A DNA stretch of 64,000 nt, taken from NCBI RefSeq assembly GCF_000143415.4, contig NW_003314327.1:326851-390850 (forward strand), written 5' to 3'. A program made the position numbers and the translations under genes. Shown piece after piece: positions 53,181 through 62,869 of the stretch. The DNA is from Selaginella moellendorffii. Taxonomy: Eukaryota > Streptophyta > Lycopodiopsida > Selaginellales > Selaginellaceae. Every line of letters begins with the position of its first letter. Positions within the stretch are counted from its first letter, which is position 1. Under the pieces are notes generated by a model, which was not told the DNA's origin, did not search any database, and saw only the letters and a list, made by a program, of their open reading frames with translations.

Positions 53181-54963
53181 TTAAGATTCCTCCATCTCAT
53201 CAAAGCCCTGGCGCTGCTCTTCGTCATCATCCTCCTCGTCTCCTCCTCTTTCGCCACCACCGCCACCACCAGCGCCGCCGCCGCCGCCATTCTCCTCCCG
53301 GTCCTCCCAGTCCGGCACCGGCGTACAGTCGCACTTGTGCCGTATCTTCCAGTCCAAGGCCTGGCACGCCCTCGAGCAATAATTTACCGAGCCGCAGGCC
53401 GAGCAACGCCGGAACTCGTGCCGCCGCGACTCGGGCCGCCCACAGTTGGAGTGCGAGCACAGGCGGAGCCCCGACTCGGGCGGCTTGGCCACGAACCAAT
53501 CGACCATGAACCGGTTTGCTACGTGCAGCTTGGGTGGAGGAACGTTGCAGCCAAAGTCACTGAGTAGCGAGCACCCCCCGCTCTGGAGCAGTGTGTACAC
53601 CGGGTGGCACTCGATCGCCGATACTGTTGCTGCTGCTGCTGGCGTCGATGGTGGTGACGAGCAATACAATCCTCCTCCGGAGTTACTCGTAATTGGCGAC
53701 AAGAGCATCGATCGTTGGTGCTGTTGGTGGTGATGCTGGTGGAGTTGGGTCCTCTCGGATTGCTGCTGCTGATGATGATGATGATGATGATCCTGGGATT
53801 GCTGGAGCAAAGGCGACGAGGAGGATGATTTGGCCAGCGCGCCTTTGCCAAGGACGGCGTAGTAATGCAGGTGGTGGTGGAGGCATGCCATGGCGCCGCC
53901 CTTGGCAGTGAGGTGGAGCGCCGCCTCCATGAAGCGGCGTGGCGACTGCGCCACCGCCGCCGCCGCCTCCCTGGTGTTGGCCTCGAGCAGCAGTCCCCTC
54001 CCCTTGACCACGTTCTGGGCGACGCCGTAGCCGTCCTGCAGGCAGTGGCCGAGCTCGCGCATTGCATCGACGTGGCCCAGCGACGCCGCCCTCGCGCACA
54101 ACGCAACGCCCGCCTTGAGGTCCTTGTCCTTCCTGCTTCCCCCGCTGCCATTGAATTGGATAACCGCTAAGGAGTGGAGCGCCGCCGCGTGGGACGCCAT
54201 CGCCGCCTTGGCCATGAGGGAGGCGCCGCCGCCTCTGTTATGGAGGCAGTAGAATCGAATCTGGAATAGAGAGGAAGTCACAGAGTGAGTTTCTTCGTCG
54301 TGGAACTAAAGAAAAGGCGAGGAAACATCGGATAACTGTCCATAAGGGAGGAAAAAGTAAAGACTTTGAGATCGCTGTAAGAGCGTGGAAAAGGGAAAAA
54401 AAAACGCGAGAAAACGCATCGTAACGTTATCCATCGAGCAGGGAAAAACCAAACGAAACTGGAAAGGAAATGAGTGAGCGATGGATTGTGCAGGAGCTTA
54501 CCATTCCCACTGTGTAACAAGCCTCGATGTTGCCAGCGTCGGCGCACTGCTTGAGGAAGCGCGACGATCCATCAGACCAGCTCGATGCTTTCACGGCCAG
54601 CGCGGCGGTGGATGCGTTGGCCAGGACGTGGGGATTCGTGGCGGCCGCGCAGAATCTCCGGCAGCTGGAAGGGACGAAAGGAAAAAAATCAGTCCTTGAT
54701 CAATAAGGGAGAGGCGAAAAAAATGGAACTTACGTGAGCATGGTGTTGACGAGATCGGCCGGCGACGACGCCGTGGAGCTCACCGCCGTGATGATCGTGA
54801 TGAGCACGTCGTCGTGCAGGGAATCGAAGAAGCACGGCGCTCGAGCGGCTTTCGCTGGCCGGTCGGATGTGCCGCTCGGCAGCCGCCGCTTCTGGACGCT
54901 GGGCTTGATGCTGAAAGTGATCCCATCGGAAGGAGAGGGATAGTTCCCCCGCCGAGTCCTCAT
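53181..54963 (-). CDS. F-box protein with Sel1-like repeats and MYND zinc finger
   Basis: Exons 54734-54963, 54502-54664 and 53181-54260 give 490 residues. The N-terminal F-box-like part includes FDSLHDDVLITIITAVSSTA. Sel1-like helical repeats follow (CADAGNIEACYTVGM, ARAASLGHVDAMRELGHCLQ). The MYND finger near residue 410 reads CSHSNCGRPESRRHEFRRCS then CGSVNYCSRACQALDW. The tail is Gly- and Glu-rich. This matches plant HCP-like/MYND F-box proteins (Arabidopsis At1g67340 type), likely SCF ubiquitin-ligase adaptors. Poly-His and poly-Gln runs from CAT/CAG repeats lie between the repeats and the finger. The start MRTRRGNY is the first ATG after an in-frame run of basic codons; an earlier start is possible. 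Confidence 0.9.
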
Positions 54964-57467
54964 CCCCTCTCTCTCTCTCTCTCGCGCAAGATCGCTCGAA
55001 ATATTTCTCTTCTTGGAAGAAAAGATCGCGAGAAGGAGCGCAGAATAGAAAGAGAGGAGGATTGGATTGCGAATTCCCGGATCTTCTAACCAATGGAAGC
55101 GCCTGGGGGATTGACCTGGGAAGAAAGAAGAAGAAAACAAGCCCCCCGGGCGACGATCTTTCCAAGGCGTCGGGCAATCCGACGCCGAATGCTTGCAAAA
55201 TCTTCCTCCTGCTACCTTTGCTAACACGGCAGCATCGATCGAGATCGATCGAGAATCTGCCGCCAGGCGCGCTCTCGAGCTCTCCCTCTTCCTGTGAGCT
55301 CTCCGCCAAGCCCTAGCGCCCAGCCAGGCGGCTTTAAGGGAAGAAAACAAAGCAAGGAAAAGAAAAGGAGAGAGACGAACAAGGAATGAATATACAAAAT
55401 ATATGGCGCCATGGGTAGCAACCACACGCACGAGGCAGCACATTCCGTAGCAGAATGGCCCCCTCCCTCGCCCACGCACGTCCACATTCTCAAAAGAGAA
55501 TGTCATCCCGATTGGGGGCACCGCGGTGACGGACGGCTGCGATCTCCCGTGGCATTACGGGGCCGGTCAAAGCCTCACGGAGCACGTGGACGGCGGGAAT
55601 CTCTCACCGCCGCACGCGGCTTACCGCGGCCACCGCACGGTAGCCGCGGTAGGCTTCAAATCGCTATCTGGCGGTATTTATTTCGTTTATTTTCTTTTTG
55701 CCCCTTTCTTTGCGTATGGATCTCAAGCTCTAGACCTCGTGGTCTTGACATGAATAATGCCAACGAAATTTTTATAAGGTTTCAAACGTTTAAAGTATAG
55801 GCCGAATATTTTACTTTCCAAGGGTGGTGCACTCAATCCACCACTTGAGGGGGAAACTTGCACACAAAACCAAGAAAAACTCGCTCGAGCTTTATAACTT
55901 GAGCCCTACGCAGAGTGGCGCGTGGTTTTCTTTCAGACAATGGACACACAGAGGAAAACAATAAGAACCATCCCCGGCGGCTTCTAGAATCTCGCATGAT
56001 TTCCAATCCCCTCATTTCGTCCAAGCACACTGTTAGTGTTGTGGCTTGGCGGCTTTGCTTTGGGTTTCTCCAAGGAATCACTCTCCTCTACGTAAAGAGA
56101 GAATGTGGTCAATTCAGACGGATTGAATCGTCCAAAGAGGCGGGCTGCCAAGTGACCGTATAGAAATTCTTGAGTCTCTCGATTGACTGGGTGTGATCTT
56201 TGTTCGTTGACAAGCAACATTTTTGGTCGCGTCCAATGCTTTGACACCGTGCTTTGATTTTTAGATTTTTTCCATACAAGCGGCAAAGAGAGATTGACCC
56301 AATCAAGGGATTATAATCTTTGTATCATCGAGCGCGGATTTTACTAACAACCTTGTGGAATCTTGAAACCCTAGACGTTGGAGGCAGGGGTGGCGCAATT
56401 ATGGTCCATCTGGCAACCCTGGCAAGATTTAGGGACAGTTCTCCAGGCTAGGGACAGAGTCCTACACTCAACACACCCCTTCCTACGTCACGCCGCAATA
56501 ATGGGCGCCCGCCGGCGGTTACCCTGCCCCGCCGGCCGGGCAACGGCGGTTACGCTGCCTGCCGGCCGAGAACCGCGGAACGGGCCGGCTGGTGCGACAC
56601 GTGGCATGGCTCCCCGGGCCGGGCGGGTCAAACCTCCGTCCCGGGGGGCAATGCCCCCGTACTGCATCATTGGGCCGCCGCCGCGCCGTACGACACTGAC
56701 CGTTGGGAATCTCGGGTCGAATATCCCGCCCGGTTTGAAAAGAAAGCCGGGTTTAATGGGTGGGCCGCGGGTTGGACCCCGCTCAGCGTCAAGGCCACGA
56801 AGATGTCACGTCTTTGGAATTAAAATCCTTACTAAACTCCGAGCTTTGCTTGCTCGTTCCTTTTAGATCTCTCTGCTTTTTCTTTTTCGTTCTTTGTATA
56901 GGCTACGTAGCTTTCGATATTGACTTTAGCAACAGGAAGAGCAACTCTTGACGATTTGTTTAAGTCTCGTTTGTTTGGCCTTCGTGATCTCTTCGTATTC
57001 CTTCACGAATGTGGAAATAGCTCGCTGTCGTTTTTGTTAAGGCCAGCCATATGATTTAAATCATCATCGCTATCATGGTCACTACACCCTAGGATACGAG
57101 AGCTTTTCGGAATAGCTTATAGGTGGCCTCTCCTCATGAGGCCTCGTATGTATAGTTTTTCTCGTTTATCTAGCTTTGACTTGAGATGGATCATACTACA
57201 CTCCACCATATCTTTACTCGTTTCCAGCTCAGGACCTGTGTGTGCGTTGCTTCCACTTACTCACTCCACTAATGGGATCCACGAGATTGTGATCTCTTGC
57301 ACTACGCAAAGGCGAAACGGACCTTGGAAAGTTTCTTAGATTCCCATTCCCTTCTGTTGAAAGTTTACAAACCAATGTGCAGAGGTTGTGTAAAAGAGAA
57401 CGAACAAGAAGGAACAGAAGAATACACTCGCTACCTGCAAAATAGTGTCGTTGAGGACCCTTTTTGC
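54964..57467. other. Intergenic, F-box/MYND promoter and GC-rich island
   Basis: The region 54964-55320 is probably 5' UTR and promoter of the F-box/MYND gene. A GC-rich patch with CCGCGG and CACGTG motifs lies at 55515-55660 and a second at about 56490-56790. The latter includes a 30-bp tandem duplication (56514-56543 and 56544-56573) and two TGGGCC boxes. No gene was recognised. Confidence 0.45.
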
Positions 57468-59208
57468 TTAGCGAGGCCCAGCTGGAGCTGCCTGTGGACC
57501 AGATCGACCACCAAACCCAGCCTTTGCAGCTTTAGACTGGAGAAGTAGCTCGTCGTAGTTCTAAAAGAAAACAAAACAAAAACAAGAACACGAGTGAGCA
57601 AGCGATGGGCTCGGGTGAGTTAACTTTGGTTACCTTGGCATCCATCAGAACGTCCGGTTCTTCAATCACTTTGTCAGCCAGACCATACTCGACAGCTTCT
57701 TTGGCCTTGAAGTACTTGGGACGTTGAATATCTTTAGCAATTTCTTCTTCCGGCTTGCCCGTTCCCTTCGCCAACAAGTCAATGTAGTACTTCGTGTTGG
57801 AGTCCAATTCCTTCGCCTGGAAAACAACGAAGAAAAGAGAAAAACAAAACGACATGAGAAGGTTCTGCATGCATGTCGAGAACAAGCAACAACCTTGATG
57901 AACATGTCTATGGCCGACCCGCTCGATTGATTAACTTTGGGAGCGTAGAGCTTGGCTGCACAGAGTCAGCGGACGTCGTGTGAGGAATTCCAAACTACAA
58001 AAGTCAAATGGAAGCACTCACTGGAGGAGCTCGGCTGTACTGCACGGAAGCCTTTTTCACCCACTGAGAGAAGCATCGCTGCTTGACCGAATGCCATTCC
58101 ACAGTTTACTGTGTAAACTTTGGACTTCACGTACTGCATGATCAAACATCCAGAAGAATATTAAATACCCTAGGAAAGAAGAAGAAAGCGACATGAGAAT
58201 CTCACCGACATAGTATCAGCAATCGCATAAGCTTCTGTTTCGAAACCAACGCTTTCCTTCTTCTCATTCTGGATCCATAACAAAGTAAACACCAAGGACA
58301 AACAGGAAAAAAGATAGTTACCTGTGTGCCAGAGCAGTTTATATACAAGTAGATCGGTTTGCTAGGATTATCGAAGTCCAGGAAAAGCATCTCCGCGACT
58401 ATTAGCTCAGTCACAGCTGGTACTATCTGAGGAAAACGAAAAAAGAAAAGAGATGAAGCTTTCACTTGAGAAAACACCACATCACAAAACTCACGGCCAT
58501 TCCCAAGTAAACGATTCGGGCATCTAGAAGAAGAGATGGCAAGTCAGGCGGAGCTGATTTTGGTCGCATGAGTCCTCCACCACCACCACCACGGTACATG
58601 TTCACGCTCATGCTTAGCCTCGAAGCTCCACCTTGAAAAGAAGCAGGACTCCATACACCAGAGCCATCTCGATAGTGGGCTTTGGATGTTATTGATTCCT
58701 GGAAAAATCCACGCTCTCTATCAATTCCAGTTGCGAAAGTTATGATGCAAACAAACCTCTGTGAGTTCTTTGGATTTTTTCGTGAAAGGATTATCGTCGA
58801 CGAGGAACATATCCATCTGAGCGGGAGTGAGGCCGTATAAACTTTGAGGAACGTTCTTGAAATTATCCATCACTGCAACAAAGAAAGACATGAGAACAAA
58901 AACTAGAACGAAGAAATATCACTATGAGAGATACTATGAGAGAAGAATTCAATCCATTCACGCCACTTACGTCCGTCTTGAAGATTATCTTCGTGAAATC
59001 GCTTAGGAATGTGATCCATGGACGCGCTTGCAATCGCCGGAAACCTCGACGAGCTCGCGGCGAGGCGCAATCGCGGCGGCTCGAATCTTCCAACAAACGG
59101 AGACATACCCGATGCGAGCTGCTGATTCTGCTGCCTTTGTGACGTTGCGCTTCCACAAATCCCACACCTGGAGCTCCATGGCGCTGGAACCCTCGTCGCC
59201 ATAGCCAT
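57468..59208 (-). CDS. CLPR1: ClpR1, non-catalytic subunit of the plastid Clp protease
   Basis: Nine exons (58971-59208, 58757-58872, 58495-58698, 58322-58426, 58206-58268, 58022-58133, 57894-57955, 57634-57816, 57468-57560) give 391 residues. The N-terminus MAMATRVPAPWSSRCGICGS is a plastid transit peptide by composition. The ClpP fold follows: IVPAVTELIVAEMLF, KPIYLYINCSGTQNE, NCGMAFGQAAMLLSVGEKG, then KLYAPKVNQSSGSAIDMFIK. The catalytic Ser and His positions are not Ser or His (GMAFGQ and KLYAPK), as expected for ClpR. The end QAAPAGPR matches plant ClpR1. It is a structural member of the ClpP/R core in the stroma. Confidence 0.95.
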
Positions 59209-59310
59209 TCTCGTAGAGGGAGGAAGAACAAATATTATCTGTTGATGGGAATCGAACCGGGGAACCAAGCCATTTCAAATTTGCCCTAATCTGGGAAGCT
59301 AAGCTAGGGG
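59209..59310. promoter_or_regulatory. Divergent promoter, ClpR1 / prefoldin 3
   Basis: Only 102 bp lie between the start codons of a plastid protease subunit and a cytosolic chaperone subunit. No TATA box is evident. Confidence 0.6.
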
Positions 59311-60551
59311 ATGGCGGCGGCAGTGGCATCATCTCCTTCGCCCTCGCCAGCCGAGAGGCGAGGAATTCCGGCGGCGCCGTTTGTTGAAGATGTCCAGGTT
59401 TTCTTGGAGAAGACGGCCTCCGATGCGTCGAGCGCGCTTGTTTCTCTTCAAGACAGGTAAGAGATCGAGCTACATTCTACTTCTTGGCCTCTCAGCTGGG
59501 TAGGATACTATTGTTGCCGATGGATTTTGCTGTCGATCGAGCACTTTCTTGGTTGGATTTCATTTTTTTGGCTGCATGATCTCAAAGAGCTCGAGTTTTG
59601 CATGAAACCATTTTGAAAAATAGAAACTTTGGCTCGATCCGCAGCATCTTTTGGTTTCATGATCATTTGCGATGGATTTTGGTATCGATCGAGCACTTTC
59701 TTGGTAGTATTTCATTTTTGGCTGCATGATCTCAAAGAGCTCGAGTTTTTGCATGAAATCATTTTGAAAAATAGAAACTTTGGCTCGATCCATAGCATCT
59801 TCTGGTTTCATGATCATTTGCAATTGAGTCTATGCTGAAACTATTCTTTCTTCCCTTTGGCAGACTTCAGCAATACAAAGTCGCGGAAATGAAACTGCTA
59901 GCGCAAAGAAGAGACCTTCAGGTACTTTGTAAGTGTGATCTTTGCACTGCCCGACTGTGGAAGATCGCTGGTTCCTAAAACCGCTGTTACAGGCTAAAAT
60001 TCCAGACATAAAGAAATGCCTGGATATCGTCGAGGCACTGTTGAGCAAGAAGAGTTCAGGCGAGGTATAAGATGATAGTATGTTTCCTCCATCGAAAATC
60101 TAATTTTCTTCTACGTTCAGGAACCAATGACGGTGGATTTCGAGCTAGCCGAAGGGATCTACTCGCAAGCGCGTGTAGACGATGGAGACTCCGTTTGCTT
60201 GTGGCTGGGTGCCAATGTGATGCTCGAATACTCATACGACGAGGTAAAGATCTCGTTTTTCTTCTTCTTCCCTTTGATCAATGTCTTCCATTTGTGTTTC
60301 TTAGGCACTGTTGCTCTTAAAGAAGAACCTGGAGAACGCAAACTCCAGCCTTGAGGCTATCATCGAAGATCTCAAGTTCATACGAGACCAAGTCACCGTG
60401 ACCGAGGTATTTCTCTCCCAAAAATCGTTTGTTTCTCCTTAGCTTTGTGAATCTCAAGCTTATCACTGGAACTCAGGTGACAATCGCGAGAGTGTACAAT
60501 TGGGATGTACATAACCGCCGCAAGTCAAAACAACAAAAGGACGATCCCTGA
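59311..60551 (+). CDS. PFDN3: Prefoldin subunit 3 (VBP1 homologue)
   Basis: Exons 59311-59456, 59864-59921, 59993-60064, 60121-60243, 60305-60406 and 60477-60551 give 191 residues. It is an alpha-type subunit of the hexameric prefoldin that hands unfolded actin and tubulin to the CCT chaperonin. [18 protein letters not shown] opens the first coiled coil, [15 protein letters not shown] and [19 protein letters not shown] form the hairpin core, and [15 protein letters not shown] is the conserved end. Intron 1 is longer than its neighbours (407 bp) because of a tandem duplication. Confidence 0.96.
59515..59823 (+). repeat. 155-bp tandem duplication inside prefoldin intron 1
   Basis: Copies at about 59515-59670 and 59671-59823. 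They share TCGATCGAGCACTTTCTTGG, GGCTGCATGATCTCAAAGAG, ATTTTGAAAAATAGAAACTT and TTCATGATCATTTGC. They differ at roughly ten positions and small indels. Confidence 0.92.
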
Positions 60552-60829
60552 AGAACACACCGTTAAAATTCTTTGGGATTTGAGATAGTTAAATTCGACG
60601 GTTATGCTTTGTCCACGTGTGGCTTGTTTGGTGTTCTTAGTTTTTAGGGCTCTTGGAGCGAGCGGATGCCGCACGGCCGGGATGGATGCGCAGATTCGAT
60701 CTAATCCCCGGTGAAATCCCTCGAAATCTCGCCTCTCCAGCGGCAAGAATCTCGATATTTCGGTGAGATTTCTCTTCTTTTCGCGATCATCGTTCTAGAA
60801 CGCTCTTGATTCCTCTGGCAGCGGCAAGA

Positions 60830-61921
60830 ATGCATGGCGCGAGCGATAGAGGAAGAGGAGGTGGCGAGGAGGACGAGGAAGAGGAAGAGAGCCAGCAGCA
60901 GCTTTTGATCCCTGGCTTGCCGGACGATCTGGCGCTGCGATGCCTAGCCCGGGCGGCTCGGCAGGATCACAGCGCCTTGAGGTCCGTGTGCCGGCGATGG
61001 TGCCAAATCCTCACCAGCGAGCAGCTGCCAGCGCTGCGGCGGGGGTTGGGCGTGGCGGAGGGATGGCTCTACGCTCTCAGCAGGGACAAGTCGGAGTGCC
61101 TTTCCTGGCACGTCTTGGATCCCTCCAAGCGCAAGTGGATGGAGCTGCCGCGATTGCCCGAGGATCTGGCAGGGAAATTCGGCCTCACTTGCGCGGTGCT
61201 GGGCCGGGAGCTCTTCGTTATGGGTGGCTGTGATAAGTACGAAGAGCCCACCGCCGAGGTGTGGCGATACGACGCTCTCAAGAACAGATGGTCCGGGGCT
61301 CCACGCATGGAAGTCGCGCGATGCCACTTCGTCAGCGGCTCCTCCAGCGATCGTCTCTACGCGATCGGTGGCATGGGACTAGTCTCGGGAGCTCTCACTT
61401 CGTGGGAGATTTTCGACAAGGAGAAGAACCACTGGTCGCTCTACAACGATCCAAACATCGTCTCGGACTTGGGCGAGTCGCTGGTGCTGGACGGAAGGAT
61501 TTACGTGCGGCATGCCAGCCCGGGGATCATACCGCCATTCTACGCCGCGGTGTATGATCCACAGGCGAATGCTTGGGACGCTCTCGACAATCAAATGACC
61601 CGGCAGTGGTGTGGCCCGGCTGTGGCAGTCGGGGGCGACGTTTACATGCTCGACCAGACTCTGGGGATCAAGCTCATGGTGCTCAACAGGGCTACTGGGG
61701 AATGGAACACGGTTGGCAGGCTTTCTCCTCATTCCATTCGGACTCCTTGCCGGATCGCCGCTGTTGGGAAGAACTTATATGTTGTAGGACGCGGGCTCAA
61801 GACCATGGTCTTGAACTTAGAGGAAGCAGGGAAGCACAGGGGGCTGCTGGTGACTTCTTCCATAGAAGGGCTTCGGTCAGTGGACGATGTAGTTGTGAGC
61901 TGCAACGTCATTGAGCTCTAG
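60830..61921 (+). CDS. F-box/kelch-repeat protein
   Basis: One coding exon encodes 363 residues. The start MHGASDRGRGG is the first ATG after a probable 5' UTR intron (GTGAGATTTC at about 60758 to CTCTGGCAG at 60819). The acidic N-terminus is followed by an F-box (LLIPGLPDDLALRCLARAAR, CRRWCQIL) and kelch blades (CAVLGRELFVMGGCDKYEE, SSDRLYAIGGMGLVSG, LDGRIYVRHASPGI, VGKNLYVVGRG). It is a likely SCF substrate adaptor of the plant SKIP/F-box-kelch group. The exact orthologue is not assigned. A fragment of a sister copy lies at 62645-62869. Confidence 0.92.
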   Translation: MHGASDRGRGGGEEDEEEEESQQQLLIPGLPDDLALRCLARAARQDHSALRSVCRRWCQILTSEQLPALRRGLGVAEGWLYALSRDKSECLSWHVLDPSKRKWMELPRLPEDLAGKFGLTCAVLGRELFVMGGCDKYEEPTAEVWRYDALKNRWSGAPRMEVARCHFVSGSSSDRLYAIGGMGLVSGALTSWEIFDKEKNHWSLYNDPNIVSDLGESLVLDGRIYVRHASPGIIPPFYAAVYDPQANAWDALDNQMTRQWCGPAVAVGGDVYMLDQTLGIKLMVLNRATGEWNTVGRLSPHSIRTPCRIAAVGKNLYVVGRGLKTMVLNLEEAGKHRGLLVTSSIEGLRSVDDVVVSCNVIEL

Positions 61922-61984
61922 AGGTTTAGATTACAGGTAGAGGGGGAAACGCAGGAAACTTACGACACAGGTTCAGGTTATCAC

Positions 61985-62410
61985 CGCAGGAAGGGAAACA
62001 TGGATTCTTACTACTTCGATGGCTATCAAGCGAAGCGAAGCCGCTCGACAATTTATATACAAGTATGGTGGTCTTCTTCGGGATTGTGGGGTTATACTGG
62101 AGGGAGACGAGTTCATGAGAAGCGGGTCAGGTTTCTGGGGAACTTTTTGGTAGAAGTGTGATCGCTTGGAGGAGTTTTGGACAGGATGCGAACGAAAAGA
62201 TAATGGCTTCTGTCTGGCTCCGGCTCTTGGGAAGTGTCACTCCATCAATCTCGGCTCTTTAGAAGCGGTCTTTGGGAAAGCTTGGGCCAGAGATGCCAAC
62301 AGGTTCGTGGACGACGAGCAGGAACAGGTTCTTGTAGACGCGTGTGGAAGCCTTGGATGACTAGCAGCAGAGGCGAGAGCTGTGCATGGTGTGGATCATA
62401 GCTCCGTGCG
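61985..62410 (+). pseudogene. PPR pseudogene, decayed sister of the gene at 62870
   Basis: Pieces match the start of the PPR gene: GGGAAACATGGATTCTTACT, GGCTATCAAGCGAAGCGAAG.CCGCT, CGGGATTGTGGGG and TTTCTGGGGAACTTTTTGGT. Further on, GACGCGTGTGGAAGCCTTGG and GAGAGCTGTGCATGG match VSACGSIGSL..ARALHG of the intact gene. Stops, frameshifts and a large internal deletion separate them. Confidence 0.82.
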
Positions 62411-62644
62411 TCACTTCGGCACCATGTCACGAGCTCTATGACGCGTTCTACGTTACACAGGCTATCGGTGAGATCGACCGAGAAGCTCTCGAGCTTCATG
62501 GATAAAGTTTTATGCAAGCTAAAGCCATGGGATCGTCGTTAACGCTGGTGGCCTTCAGATGATCGCTTTTGGAAATAAGCTTTCAATTAATTTATTGGAT
62601 AAAACCAAATTTGGAAATATACCCGTTTGAAAGACCTTTAAACC

Positions 62645-62869
62645 CTAATCTCTTAGGGCTCTTCTCCTCTTCGCGATGGACGAAGAGGAGGTAGAGGCGA
62701 GCAGGAAGGGGTGGATTCTGGCGCTGGACGCGGCGGAATCACGGCTTTCTGAGGTGCGTCCGGCAATGCAGCGAAATCGCTGTACGCGGCCTTTGCGTCT
62801 TGGATCCGTCCAAGCTGAAATGGATGGAGCTTCCGCGACTATTCAAGGATCTTCGTGCTGGGCTTGGCC
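62645..62869 (+). pseudogene. F-box/kelch pseudogene fragment
   Basis: The bases encoding LDPSKLKWMELPRLFKDLRA (about 62800-62860) match LDPSKRKWMELPRLPEDLAG of the intact F-box/kelch gene, and the acidic start (MDEEEVEASRK) resembles its N-terminus. Most of the gene is gone. It lies immediately before the PPR start. Confidence 0.78.
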
